11,403 bases of DNA from Anaerolineales bacterium UBA4823 (GCA_002402275.1 DHFN01000252.1:1-11403), one strand, 5' to 3'; positions 1 to 8,144 are shown, counted from the first letter of the stretch. Notes: a model not told the origin generated them from the sequence alone. Translations and numbers: made by a program.

Positions 1-65
1 CGTGGACGATCCCTCACCCAATCCCTGAGTGCGACCCCTATCCATCCATCTCTTGCTGTATCGAG

Positions 66-71
66 TATAAT
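66..71 (+). promoter_or_regulatory. Candidate -10 box (TATAAT) for the AlaX gene
   Basis: A perfect TATAAT lies at 66-71, which would place transcription start near 78 and give a leader of about 42 bases that includes the Shine-Dalgarno sequence. The -35 position at 17-base spacing (43-48, CATCCA) is poor. The call therefore rests on the -10 hexamer alone, and a chance match in AT-rich sequence is possible. Confidence 0.35.
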
Positions 72-108
72 TCTGTTGCCATAAACCAGTAATAAATATT
101 TATTCTTC

Positions 109-114
109 AGGAGG
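109..114 (+). promoter_or_regulatory. Shine-Dalgarno site of the AlaX gene
   Basis: AGGAGG at 109-114 is a full match to the anti-Shine-Dalgarno core and lies five bases before the ATG at 120. This fixes the start of the AlaX gene. It contrasts with several other genes in the window that have no recognisable ribosome binding site. Confidence 0.85.
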
Positions 115-119
115 AATCC

Positions 120-839
120 ATGACTCAATTCCTGTATCAAACCAATAGTTATCTCAAATCAAATATCGCTTCGGTTATTAATGTTTTGCCAGAAGAACAT
201 GCCATCGTGGTTGATCAGACTGTTTTCTATCCTGGAGGTGGCGGGCAGCCACCTGATTTTGGTACTCTAAAATGGAATAATCAAACATGTGAGTTATTAA
301 AAATAAAAAAATTTCAGGATGATGTCTTGTTATTTTTACCAACTGATATTCAACTTCCGACTGTTGGGACACAAGTTGAATGTAGATTAGATTGGGAAAG
401 GCGTTACCAATTGATGCGCACCCATTCAGCCATGCACGTTCTCTGCGGTGTAGTCTTTCGTGATTATGGTGCAACGGTTACGGGGGGAGATATGGACCCG
501 TTAAAGGGTCGGATGGATTTCGAGTTCGAGACAATGCATAAAGACCTGGTATCCACAATCGAAGAAGCGATCAATATTGAGGTTGAAAAAGCACATCCCA
601 TTCGAGTCAAAATCCTCCCTCGCGCTGAAGCTTTTCAAATTCCCGATTTGATTCGCACGAAAATAAATCTCCTTCCCGAGGGGATCGAATTTGTTCGAAC
701 GGTTGAGATTGTTGGTTTGGATTTACAAGCAGATGGCGGAACTCATGTTGGTAATACGAATGAAATCGGACATATCCGAGTTGTGGATTATAAAAGCAAA
801 GGCAAAATCAATAAACGGATTTACGTAGAACTTGAGTAA
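120..839 (+). CDS. Alanyl-tRNA editing protein, AlaX type (free-standing AlaRS editing domain)
   Basis: A 239-residue cytosolic protein that matches the editing module of alanyl-tRNA synthetase. Known members hydrolyse Ser-tRNA(Ala), and sometimes Gly-tRNA(Ala), in trans. Residues 37-48 carry the glycine-rich YPGGGGQPPD signature of the N-terminal domain. Residues 102-106 are the HxxxH zinc motif (H102, H106). Residues 205-209 are the second metal motif. That motif reads DGGTH rather than the CGGTH of synthetases, so the usual Cys ligand is Asp205 while H209 is kept. The length fits the medium AlaX class, with no aminoacylation domain and no C-Ala domain. The ATG is set by a strong AGGAGG five bases upstream. 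The last 32 bases overlap the convergent DUF58 gene. The family call is secure, but the exact mischarged substrate cannot be read from the sequence. Confidence 0.93.
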   Translation: MTQFLYQTNSYLKSNIASVINVLPEEHAIVVDQTVFYPGGGGQPPDFGTLKWNNQTCELLKIKKFQDDVLLFLPTDIQLPTVGTQVECRLDWERRYQLMRTHSAMHVLCGVVFRDYGATVTGGDMDPLKGRMDFEFETMHKDLVSTIEEAINIEVEKAHPIRVKILPRAEAFQIPDLIRTKINLLPEGIEFVRTVEIVGLDLQADGGTHVGNTNEIGHIRVVDYKSKGKINKRIYVELE

Positions 840-2067
840 GTTCATCTCCTTTGTGAATGATATAGACGGGAAAATTGAAGTTTTGCTCAGGGGACAAGCC
901 AATTGGAAGCTGAGCGTCAGGATCATAAGTTTCGGCTGCAATCCGGATCACTAAAGGATGATATCCTCTCCGTCCCAGAATATAGGTCGTTTGAAGAATG
1001 GATTCATAAGTTGCAGGGCTCAATAGGATAACGGTGCTGCCAGTCGGGATAAACTTTGCTTGGTTTTCAACAAGATTTTGGATCGGCAAGCTACCCTCAG
1101 GTTCAATAATAGCCAGGCTTTCCATAATTTTGATAAACTGACGTGACCCTTTTTCCGCTGAAAAGAGGTGTAGATTTCGATCGCGGGCAATAAAACCGAC
1201 CGATCGTTTTTTCTCGAGAAAATACTTGATCAATGAGGCACAGGCAACGACTTGGACCTCAAATGAGGAGGACGGCATCGGAATATTGACTCTCCTCTTC
1301 CAAAGCTCCCTGGGATTGAGTTGTACCTGTATCCTAGCTTCACCACGATGGAGCTGCTTGTCTGCATCAAAGATCATCCAAACTTCAGCTAATGGGTCAA
1401 GCTCGAACTCTTTGACAATCAAACGGTTTTGTCGGGCAGAGCTAAGCCAATGGATGCGGTTGAATGGATCACCAGGCAAGTAATCCCGCACCCCAGCGGC
1501 ATTAGCAGTGATTTGCTGTGTCCTGCGCCGCATAGCTTCCCCTCCTGGTAAAGTCCCAGCTGGGGAAGGAAAATCGCGAATGTCCACTGTCATAGGGAAT
1601 ACCAATATGGAATCTCGGGCAGGGAGTCGTCTTTGTACCTGAAATAACCCAAATATATCCCCCGATGATAATATCGTATCTCCCAGCGGAAATAATCCCC
1701 TTTGAATTAAGCGTGTTCTGACTAAGTAAGAACGCGTTTCATTTCCCTTAATCAAACCGATCACTTTTGATCCTTTACTGTCAGGTAAGGGTGAATCATT
1801 CTTAATAGCTACCCATAAATGAGGTATTCTAGAATGGTTGATAAGTTCAAATCTCTCCTCTAAATTTAATCCCACTTGAGAACGATGGATGCGGCTTATT
1901 CGGTTTAAATCTAATCCCTGCAACACCAAACGAGAATGTATCCAGGCGAAAAGAAATAATCCACCCCAAAAATAAGCTAAATGATAATAAAAGGATGCCC
2001 CGCTAATAACACCCCCTAAAAAGCTAGCCACGAAAAGGAATATCACCACTTTCTGTGAGCGGTTCAT
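808..2067 (-). CDS. DUF58 family protein (MoxR partner, vWA-like fold)
   Basis: A 419-residue protein. Two hydrophobic segments near residues 7-25 and 28-46 anchor it in the membrane. The DUF58 signature spans residues 193-222: VRDYLPGD, then RIHW, then SAR, then VKEFE. It is followed by a hydrophobic strand and DAD at 234-236, where many vWA domains carry the metal-binding DxSxS; both serines are missing here. I chose the ATG at 2067 because it forms the classic ATGA overlap with the MoxR stop and has GGAG just upstream. A TTG at 2076 would add three residues. DUF58 proteins are nearly always encoded beside MoxR ATPases and are thought to act with them in envelope-protein maturation; the molecular role is poorly defined. 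This is the last gene of the minus-strand operon, and its 3' end overlaps AlaX by 32 bases. Confidence 0.88.
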   Translation of the reverse strand: MNRSQKVVIFLFVASFLGGVISGASFYYHLAYFWGGLFLFAWIHSRLVLQGLDLNRISRIHRSQVGLNLEERFELINHSRIPHLWVAIKNDSPLPDSKGSKVIGLIKGNETRSYLVRTRLIQRGLFPLGDTILSSGDIFGLFQVQRRLPARDSILVFPMTVDIRDFPSPAGTLPGGEAMRRRTQQITANAAGVRDYLPGDPFNRIHWLSSARQNRLIVKEFELDPLAEVWMIFDADKQLHRGEARIQVQLNPRELWKRRVNIPMPSSSFEVQVVACASLIKYFLEKKRSVGFIARDRNLHLFSAEKGSRQFIKIMESLAIIEPEGSLPIQNLVENQAKFIPTGSTVILLSPATYESILQTTYILGRRGYHPLVIRIAAETYDPDAQLPIGLSPEQNFNFPVYIIHKGDELTQVLRKSVY

Positions 2068-3029
2068 GGACTCCAACTCAAAGGATCACCACCCGGGACT
2101 GCTACGCGCTCTAAAACCTGTTGGATCACATCCATCTGAGTCATATCATGCAGCCTTCCAGTGGGAGAAAGAATAATGCGATGGCCTAATACCGCCGGTG
2201 CTAGAGATTTAATATCATCGGGAATAACGAAGGTGCGCCCTTCCATAGCAGCCTTTGCTTGTCCAGCTCGATAGAGCGCCAAACTTCCACGTGGGCTTGA
2301 TCCTAAATAGACCTCATTTTCTTCACGAGTTTGTCTGACCAAACCGATAATATATCTTTTCACCGGTACCGCAACAAATACTTGTTTGATGCCCTCTTGC
2401 ATGTTGACTACCACTTGAGAATCCACCACCTGTTCCAGATCAAGGATAGGATGGCGCATTTTCTGATCATCCAGAATTCTCATCTCATCTTCAAACGCTG
2501 GATACCCAAGCTGAATCCGCATAAAAAAACGATCCAACTGAGCTTCAGGTAAAGGAAAAGTGCCTTCATATTCAATCGGGTTTTGAGTTGCCAAAACCAA
2601 AAAAGGGGAAGGAAGTGGATGGGTAACCCCATCCACCGTAACTTGCCGTTCCTCCATAGCTTCAAGGAGAGCTGCTTGGGTTTTAGGTGTCGCCCGATTG
2701 ATCTCATCCGCCAGGACAACTTGAGAATGAATAGGCCCTGCTCGGAACTCAAATTCACGCATGACCTGGTTATAAATTGAAACCCCGGTAATATCACTGG
2801 GCAACATATCCGGAGTGAACTGAATTCTTCGGAAATTTAATCCCAAGGATTTAGCAAGACTGCGTGCTAACATTGTTTTACCCACACCAGGGACGTCCTC
2901 AATGAGTAAATGACCTTGGCATAATAAGTTGATGAGAGCTAGCTGAATGGATTTGCGTTTTCCAACAATAACTTTCTCGATATTGTTCAATATTTGGTTG
3001 GAAACGGTTTGGATCTCATTAATCTCCAT
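2064..3029 (-). CDS. MoxR family AAA+ ATPase
   Basis: A 321-residue cytosolic ATPase of the MoxR class, which remodels or activates protein complexes, often with a DUF58 or vWA partner. The motifs are textbook. Walker A is at 45-52 (DVPGVGKT) and Walker B at 104-111 (VVLADEIN). Sensor 1 is at 147-151 (ATQNP) and the arginine-finger region LDRF is at 165-168. The GSSPRG sensor 2 segment is at 243-248. The C-terminal lid (about 255-315) contains the family's VIPDDI and VLGHRI motifs. The length is normal for the family. The ATG at 3029 has AGGAG (3036-3040) six bases upstream. It lies 18 bases downstream of a membrane glycosyltransferase-like gene and overlaps the DUF58 gene by four bases (ATGA), which implies translational coupling. 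The catalytic residues look intact; the client protein is unknown. Confidence 0.95.
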   Translation of the reverse strand: MEINEIQTVSNQILNNIEKVIVGKRKSIQLALINLLCQGHLLIEDVPGVGKTMLARSLAKSLGLNFRRIQFTPDMLPSDITGVSIYNQVMREFEFRAGPIHSQVVLADEINRATPKTQAALLEAMEERQVTVDGVTHPLPSPFLVLATQNPIEYEGTFPLPEAQLDRFFMRIQLGYPAFEDEMRILDDQKMRHPILDLEQVVDSQVVVNMQEGIKQVFVAVPVKRYIIGLVRQTREENEVYLGSSPRGSLALYRAGQAKAAMEGRTFVIPDDIKSLAPAVLGHRIILSPTGRLHDMTQMDVIQQVLERVAVPGGDPLSWSP

Positions 3030-3035
3030 TGATAG

Positions 3036-3040
3036 CTCCT
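3036..3040 (-). promoter_or_regulatory. Shine-Dalgarno site of the moxR-like gene
   Basis: On the minus strand AGGAG (plus-strand CTCCT at 3036-3040) lies six bases before the ATG at 3029. It is the only strong ribosome binding site inside the operon. This suggests the MoxR/DUF58 pair is translated independently of the preceding gene and perhaps at a higher level. Confidence 0.75.
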
Positions 3041-3047
3041 TTTACCC

Positions 3048-4151
3048 TTATATCCCTTTGAATAAAAACACATTATAAACTATCCAAAAAGGAGTGTATT
3101 TGATAATTTTTTCCATGCGAAATTTGGCACTGAATAATAATACTGCCAGAGTTAAACCACAGGAAAAACGCAAAATTCCACCCGTCTCACGATAAGTCGA
3201 AAAAGGCAGAAAAAACATCACCACGCTATTCAGAAGCAAAGCGATTCCAATTGGATCCCAATTCTTTTGGAGCATTTCTTTAATCGAGACAAACACACCC
3301 CAAACAGAGGGCAGGATAACTAATGGGAAAAAAGTCAGCACCATTGCGAGAAAATAAACCAGACTATATTTTGCTATCCGGATCAACCCCATGAATGGAA
3401 TAACCTCAAAAGACGTTGCCATTGCTCCCCCTGATCCCATTCCAAATTCCCCGAAAGTGCAATATAACCAGATTTGAAAAAGTCCAAATGGTAAGAACGC
3501 AATCAGAAATAACAGAAGGCTTTGGTTTATTTTTCGATTAGCCAAAAGGGATAAAAACAATGCACCTCCAAATATCACGGTCACTTCTTTGGTGAAGAAT
3601 GCACATGCCATGAATATATAACTGAGTGGATATTTCTTGAGCAGATAAAAATAAAGCGCTCCAGCAACCAACCCAAATGCAATCGGTTCTGGTAATGCTA
3701 GACGGATGGAAAGTAAAAAACCAGCACCTAAGCCATAAACAAGGGTATAAATTGTTGGAACATTATAAAATTTCATAATTAAATAAACGAAAATCGTTCC
3801 CATCAATTGCCCCAATAAAGGTAATAATATTATCGCCCAAGGAATAATTTTAGGATCCCCGAATGCAACCGAACGCGCAAGCAATGGCAGGATGATCCTC
3901 TGGTAGCGGTACGCCGGAACATCGAGTTTCGTACTTACTCTATCTGGTTTTGGATCCAGAGCGATAAAAAGATTGAACTGTCCGTCATATCCTTCCGAAC
4001 CGTGTATATCCCCTTCCGAATAACGCGTTCCAACTCGAATCAAACTATTCAAATCCCAACTTGAGCTCCACAAAGTTAAAACAATGACTAAAATTCCTGC
4101 CAAGCAGGTTAAACCGACAATCGAAACGAACCATTTATTTACTATGCGCAT
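3048..4151 (-). CDS. Polytopic membrane protein with YDGQF motif, probable GT-C-type glycosyltransferase
   Basis: A 367-residue protein with roughly nine or ten hydrophobic segments. After the first helix (about 8-28) an external loop holds GYDGQFN at 54-60, followed by ALDP at 64-67 and RYQRIILPLLA at 82-92. Further short motifs are LPEP at 153-156, FTKE at 186-189 and YRETGGILRF at 320-329. This order (acidic YDGQF, RYxRxxxP, then a late glycine/arginine motif) matches a widespread family of uncharacterised envelope glycopolymer membrane proteins. D56 is the natural candidate for the catalytic aspartate of a lipid-linked-sugar transferase. No large soluble C-terminal domain is present. The ATG at 4151 overlaps the upstream YfhO-like gene by 17 bases and has no clear ribosome binding site, so coupled translation is likely. 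Donor and acceptor are unknown; the glycosyltransferase role is inferred from architecture. Confidence 0.7.
   Translation of the reverse strand: MRIVNKWFVSIVGLTCLAGILVIVLTLWSSSWDLNSLIRVGTRYSEGDIHGSEGYDGQFNLFIALDPKPDRVSTKLDVPAYRYQRIILPLLARSVAFGDPKIIPWAIILLPLLGQLMGTIFVYLIMKFYNVPTIYTLVYGLGAGFLLSIRLALPEPIAFGLVAGALYFYLLKKYPLSYIFMACAFFTKEVTVIFGGALFLSLLANRKINQSLLLFLIAFLPFGLFQIWLYCTFGEFGMGSGGAMATSFEVIPFMGLIRIAKYSLVYFLAMVLTFFPLVILPSVWGVFVSIKEMLQKNWDPIGIALLLNSVVMFFLPFSTYRETGGILRFSCGLTLAVLLFSAKFRMEKIIKYTPFWIVYNVFLFKGI
3072..3077 (-). promoter_or_regulatory. Candidate internal -10 box upstream of the MoxR/DUF58 pair
   Basis: On the minus strand a perfect TATAAT (plus-strand ATTATA at 3072-3077) lies inside the last codons of the YDGQF membrane-protein gene, about 42 bases before the MoxR ATG. 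With a 17-base spacer the -35 would be AATACA, three of six to consensus. It could give the MoxR/DUF58 pair its own transcript, consistent with its strong ribosome binding site. It may also be a chance match within Tyr-Asn codons. Confidence 0.25.
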
Positions 4152-6519
4152 TGTATATTTTTAAGAGAGCATATATCAAAAAAATAACGAAAGTTACACT
4201 ACTTAGGATCATCCCAATATAAAAGGATTTTGGTCTATAGGTAAACTTGATCTCACTCTCTCCAGACTGCAAGGGAATAGCCCGAAAAAGAACATTCGCA
4301 GTATAAAGTTTTGTCCGCTTCCCATTTACCTCTGCTACCCAGCCAGGATAGTGAGTATCGTTCAATACTAGCCAACCACTCGTATCCGAGTTTACCGCAA
4401 ACACAATTTGGTTCGGAGTTTCTATGAGGGTTTGGATACTCACTTCAGCGTTCGTTTTTTTATTCCCACAATCGTTTTGCGGCATTAGTCCATTCGAATT
4501 AAGGACAACGACCTTCCTTGTGTCAAAATTAGGTGCTAAGATTTGCTCAATAACCGCATCCTCATCATTCACTAGAATTGAACAACTGGAAAACCAAACC
4601 TGTTCCGATCCGGAAAATGGGGATATGACAACCTCCCCTGCCGCCCCCCTTTCAACAATCCAATTCACAGAGCTCAACTCAATGAGTTTTCGTAATCGTG
4701 AAGAGTCGTTCCTTTTTTCTGAATCCTCAATGGCTGCCATCCAATCTGCAAAAAATTTCGGAACAAATGGGTCAAAGTTATTGACCATACTTACTGGCTC
4801 TAACAAATTCATATTTGGTAGCCAGGTGAAACGGAAACCTTCCCAACCAAGAGGGGGATGAAACGTATCAAATCGTAAATAATCTTTGAATTTCAATTGA
4901 TACTCATCTTCCGGCATTAAAATGCCTCTACCTGAATCTAATTGGAATCCAAGTACCTCGGAGTTTTGTGGTGCATAGATTTTTGGGTTAATTCCTGGGT
5001 TCAAACCCCATTGCATACCAAGTAAATCTATCATAAAAAATGCAGTCACAAATAATCCCCAAAGATTTAACTTTTTCGAATTATTGATGTTTTCCTGGTA
5101 ATTCGGGATTTTTAAAAGGATAATCCCAAAAACACTTGATTGGAATCCAAAAATCATCACCGATAGAACAATGGTGGGGAAAAAATCTTGGGTAAAAGAA
5201 TAAAATATTAATGCTGTCACTGCCATTGCAAAACCACCGGCAATGGATAAATGGAGCCAATATAATCTTTTACCAAGCGGTTTTGTCCATAGGTCTATCC
5301 CTGCCCCTGCCAAAAAAGCTAGACCGAATTGAGCAATGATGGATATGCGAGTCGGAGCTTGGAATAGCCGTAATAGAGAACTGTGATTATAAAACCATTC
5401 ATAATAGGGAAGGTTTTTTCCTAATGCAAGGAGAAGCGAAATAACCACCATTACCCACCAAAACCCAATTCCATTTGGTTGATGAGGGCTTTCGCTTTTA
5501 CTTTCTTTACCCTTTCTCTGGTTCCCAATCCAAATGAAAAGAGCATAAATCGCTAGAGGTAGAGCCGCACTGCCGCTATAGATCGCATCTTCCCAATAGT
5601 TTGCATACCCCCAATAATTACCAAACCCGGGGCTACCAAATAGATTAGGCATCAAAATCGTCAAAAAACGCCAAGGCCAGAAGGAATAGGTTAATCCGAT
5701 CTCACTGTTTACTCCACCTGCCCTCTGTGAGTTAAGCAAATATTCCAATGTGGGCAAGATTTGAATACTACTCAATAATCCTGCTACCAATATTGCGCTC
5801 ACCCACGGGATGAAGCATTTGAAAAATGTATTAAGAGATATTTGGTTGGATAGTTTGGATCTCTGCAAAATAAGATAGAGAGCCCAGGCAAACCCTAACC
5901 AAACCGTATACCAAGTTGTTTGGGCATGACCAGCTAAGACTTGGAATGTTAAACTAATACATAGGCAAACAAACACCTTTTTATTGGATGGATTATTTAT
6001 TGATTTTGTTAGAAAATACAATATCCAAGGAATCCAAGCCGCACTGAGAATAATAGATTGAAAGCTCACACGCGAGACTAAATAACCTCCTAAAGCATAA
6101 CCTACCCCCCCCACCAGTTGCCCAAGTTCATTAACCCCCATCAATTTCAAGAACCGTCGTATTCCCAATCCCGCCAGTGCCAGGTGAACAACAATAAAAT
6201 ATCCTTGTCCGACGGCTGACCACTCTGCTCCACCTAGATAATCTAACAGCATCATGATCCAATTCAATGGATACACTAAGGCAGATTGATAATTTGCTAG
6301 TAAGGGTGATCCCATACCAGAGTAAGGATTCCACAATGGGATTTGTCCTTGGCGGAGAATCTCGACGGCAATATGACGCCAAGGAATGAATTGCAAGATC
6401 GTGGTTCCCCAAAATAGCGCTTTACCACCACCTAATACAGGTGAGAATAAGATCAAAGGAGCAATCAATATCGCTGCATCGCAAAAATCAATAGCGAGGC
6501 TGGGTTTCTTCCACTTCAT
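4135..6519 (-). CDS. YfhO-family polytopic membrane protein
   Basis: A 794-residue integral membrane protein of the YfhO type (GT-C-like). The N-terminal helix is followed by an external loop with LQFIPWR at 42-48 and then PLWNPYSGMGSPLLAN at 61-76, the strongest hallmark of the family. About a dozen more hydrophobic segments follow. A soluble segment of roughly 200 residues comes next, containing HYPGW near 723-727 and the beta-rich stretch ending FTYRP that YfhO proteins place before a last helix. Members act in glycosylation of envelope polymers; in Firmicutes YfhO is linked to lipoteichoic acid glycosylation. I prefer the ATG at 6519, which has GGAG 12 bases upstream. A GTG at 6537 would add six residues but has no ribosome binding site. 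The gene overlaps the preceding one by 32 bases and the following one by 17. The substrate is not predictable. Confidence 0.85.
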   Translation of the reverse strand: MKWKKPSLAIDFCDAAILIAPLILFSPVLGGGKALFWGTTILQFIPWRHIAVEILRQGQIPLWNPYSGMGSPLLANYQSALVYPLNWIMMLLDYLGGAEWSAVGQGYFIVVHLALAGLGIRRFLKLMGVNELGQLVGGVGYALGGYLVSRVSFQSIILSAAWIPWILYFLTKSINNPSNKKVFVCLCISLTFQVLAGHAQTTWYTVWLGFAWALYLILQRSKLSNQISLNTFFKCFIPWVSAILVAGLLSSIQILPTLEYLLNSQRAGGVNSEIGLTYSFWPWRFLTILMPNLFGSPGFGNYWGYANYWEDAIYSGSAALPLAIYALFIWIGNQRKGKESKSESPHQPNGIGFWWVMVVISLLLALGKNLPYYEWFYNHSSLLRLFQAPTRISIIAQFGLAFLAGAGIDLWTKPLGKRLYWLHLSIAGGFAMAVTALIFYSFTQDFFPTIVLSVMIFGFQSSVFGIILLKIPNYQENINNSKKLNLWGLFVTAFFMIDLLGMQWGLNPGINPKIYAPQNSEVLGFQLDSGRGILMPEDEYQLKFKDYLRFDTFHPPLGWEGFRFTWLPNMNLLEPVSMVNNFDPFVPKFFADWMAAIEDSEKRNDSSRLRKLIELSSVNWIVERGAAGEVVISPFSGSEQVWFSSCSILVNDEDAVIEQILAPNFDTRKVVVLNSNGLMPQNDCGNKKTNAEVSIQTLIETPNQIVFAVNSDTSGWLVLNDTHYPGWVAEVNGKRTKLYTANVLFRAIPLQSGESEIKFTYRPKSFYIGMILSSVTFVIFLIYALLKIYNAHSK

Positions 6520-8134
6520 AAATAAAATAGTCTCCACTCTGGGATATTTTCTTTAAGTAATTAGCTGATGCTGGATTCCAGTTACCTAATTTTCGTTCCA
6601 ATTCCCCCCATACAACAAATCTAACTTGATGATTTTTCAAGAATTGTAACCGCTCCCCATCGGATATGCTGGATTGGTAAATCGCTTCTGCCTTCTTTTT
6701 GGTAATCTCTCCTCCGGCACTTTCTGGCCCGTGGCCTATAATAACCCGAACATTAGCATACGCAGGCAGGGCATTACTCGTCTCGTAAGCAGCTAAAACA
6801 ACTGGATTTCCTGTTCCGGAAATATTATCCAAGGTCTCCATCATGGTTACCATAGAATTTGGAAGAAATACTGGCAAGCTTGGTTTAATGGCTAACTTAA
6901 TCCCTCCCACCAGTAAGATTAAGCTAGATACCATGGTAAATCCCAATCCAATTGATACCCAAACCCGCCAATATCTTGGGGAATATTTTCCGATAATATG
7001 AGTGAAACCATAAGTCACCAAGATGATCAAGGCTATCCAAGCCCCTTCAATCATCCTTCTCTGTACCCCTACAGGCATATAAATCAAGAAAGGAGCTACT
7101 ATCAGCCATGGAATCAGTAACCCACCTTTTAAAGAATCTTTTTGCCAGACTTTAATCCCTCCATAAATTGCAAACGGTAGAAAAAAGCCATAAGATAAAA
7201 GGTATACCCGCGCTTGCGGTGATGGAAGATAATTTTGTCGATTCCAATAGGCTAAGTAAGGGTCACTAGAAAACTTGATAATGTTGTAAATTAAGAACAG
7301 AGCTGGCAATAAACTTGCGGCTAATATTCGAGGAAAAACCAAGCGATAATTATGAAAAGGTGAATTATCTTGAAAGTGGAATTTTTCAACAATACACCCT
7401 ACCAACCAATGCAATCCGATAATCAATCCAATTAAACCAATCAATAATGGTTGAGCTAAACCTGCGCAAAACCAAAGCAAGCTTAATTTCAAAAAGGATC
7501 TAGATTGATGATCCTGCCTTATCCACAATTCGAGGTAAGTGATCAAAGCCCAGAACATGAGTGCCCGACCTAAACTCAAATGCGGTAATCCATAGATTTC
7601 TAAAAACCCAAAACTCTCTGGAGAATAGAACTCCAATGGGAGAACAGCAGGATTATAGATCAAGGATAACCAGCCTAATCCACCCCCAACCGTAGCTATA
7701 ACTAGTCCAATTCTACGCCAATAGATTGAAGAAATAAAAATAGAGATTAATTGATAAGTAGCTAAAATAACCACGAAATCACTAATAACCCGAAAAAGGT
7801 GAAACAAAACTAACAGTTGTTCATGGAGAGCTGGTTTTCCCACTAGCTTCCCTAATAATAAATATGGAAAAAATGCTAAAAATCCACTTTGATTCATGTC
7901 TGTGTAAGGACTTCGAAATAACCAATTACCTATATACCCCAGGCGCATTTTCGCAATATAGCTATTGCCATCTTCAATTCCAAAGAGAAAACCAGAAAAT
8001 TTCCAACCGCTTCCATTTTGGCTGCTATTAACAGCTGTCTGGAAAGCAATAAAATAAGGGATCGTCGTGATGATTACGATACTTATTGCAAAATAAAAAA
8101 TCCATTTTTTCTCTTCAGGGGTGATTTTAACCAT
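6488..8134 (-). CDS. Polytopic membrane protein, GT-C-like; paralogue of the adjacent upstream gene
   Basis: A 548-residue protein with a first helix near 11-31 and an external loop carrying GWKFSGF at 43-49 and EDGNSYIAKM at 54-63. About ten more hydrophobic segments follow, then a soluble C-terminal domain that begins near MVTMMETL and contains VVLAAYETSNALPAY, a GHGPES motif and FVVWGELE. That tail resembles the extracytoplasmic domains of oligosaccharyltransferase/PMT-like enzymes. The neighbour at 8145-9746 shares these landmarks in the same order, so the two are tandem paralogues. D55 is a candidate catalytic or metal residue. I start at the ATG at 8134, ten bases after the upstream stop. 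A TTG at 8191 would add 19 polar residues overlapping the upstream gene and has no ribosome binding site. The specific reaction is unknown; a polyprenyl-phosphate-sugar donor is inferred. Confidence 0.72.
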   Translation of the reverse strand: MVKITPEEKKWIFYFAISIVIITTIPYFIAFQTAVNSSQNGSGWKFSGFLFGIEDGNSYIAKMRLGYIGNWLFRSPYTDMNQSGFLAFFPYLLLGKLVGKPALHEQLLVLFHLFRVISDFVVILATYQLISIFISSIYWRRIGLVIATVGGGLGWLSLIYNPAVLPLEFYSPESFGFLEIYGLPHLSLGRALMFWALITYLELWIRQDHQSRSFLKLSLLWFCAGLAQPLLIGLIGLIIGLHWLVGCIVEKFHFQDNSPFHNYRLVFPRILAASLLPALFLIYNIIKFSSDPYLAYWNRQNYLPSPQARVYLLSYGFFLPFAIYGGIKVWQKDSLKGGLLIPWLIVAPFLIYMPVGVQRRMIEGAWIALIILVTYGFTHIIGKYSPRYWRVWVSIGLGFTMVSSLILLVGGIKLAIKPSLPVFLPNSMVTMMETLDNISGTGNPVVLAAYETSNALPAYANVRVIIGHGPESAGGEITKKKAEAIYQSSISDGERLQFLKNHQVRFVVWGELERKLGNWNPASANYLKKISQSGDYFIYEVEETQPRY

Positions 8135-8144
8135 ACCTATTTTC

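Larger units (their letters stand above)
1..119. other. Left edge, 5' flank of the AlaX gene, no assignable gene
   Basis: No complete gene fits here. On the plus strand all three frames close before the AlaX start: at the TGA at 26-28, the TAA at 82-84 and the TAA at 90-92. The 3' tail of an upstream plus-strand gene could therefore end here, but nothing in the short peptides lets me choose a frame. The only signals I can support are a possible -10 element and a clear ribosome binding site, both listed separately. Confidence 0.4.

Noticed and set aside
1..84. Possible C-terminal tail of an upstream plus-strand gene
   Set aside because: All three plus-strand frames are open for some distance from the edge, and none of the short peptides is recognisable, so no frame can be chosen.
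178..474. Open frame on the minus strand inside the AlaX gene
   Set aside because: It lies wholly antisense to a well-supported gene with intact family motifs. The peptide has no recognisable domain and no ribosome binding site.
1226..1483. Open frame on the plus strand opposite the DUF58 gene
   Set aside because: It is antisense to the conserved DUF58 region, its composition is unlike a real protein, and no start signal precedes it.
2480..2797. Second minus-strand frame within the MoxR gene
   Set aside because: It is an out-of-phase shadow of the Walker B/sensor 1 region of MoxR. The MoxR frame has all the conserved motifs.
4424..4861. 145-codon plus-strand frame opposite the YfhO-like gene
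   Set aside because: It is antisense to the soluble domain of the YfhO-like protein, shows low-complexity Ser/Thr/Phe-rich translation, and has no supporting signals.
5223..5246. Inverted repeat CCATTGC ... GCAATGG with a 10-base loop
   Set aside because: The stem is only seven base pairs, it lies inside the YfhO-like coding region encoding a hydrophobic stretch, and no T-run follows. It is probably chance.
6131..6412. 93-codon minus-strand frame inside the YfhO-like gene
   Set aside because: It is out of phase with the PLWNPY-containing frame, which carries the family hallmark.
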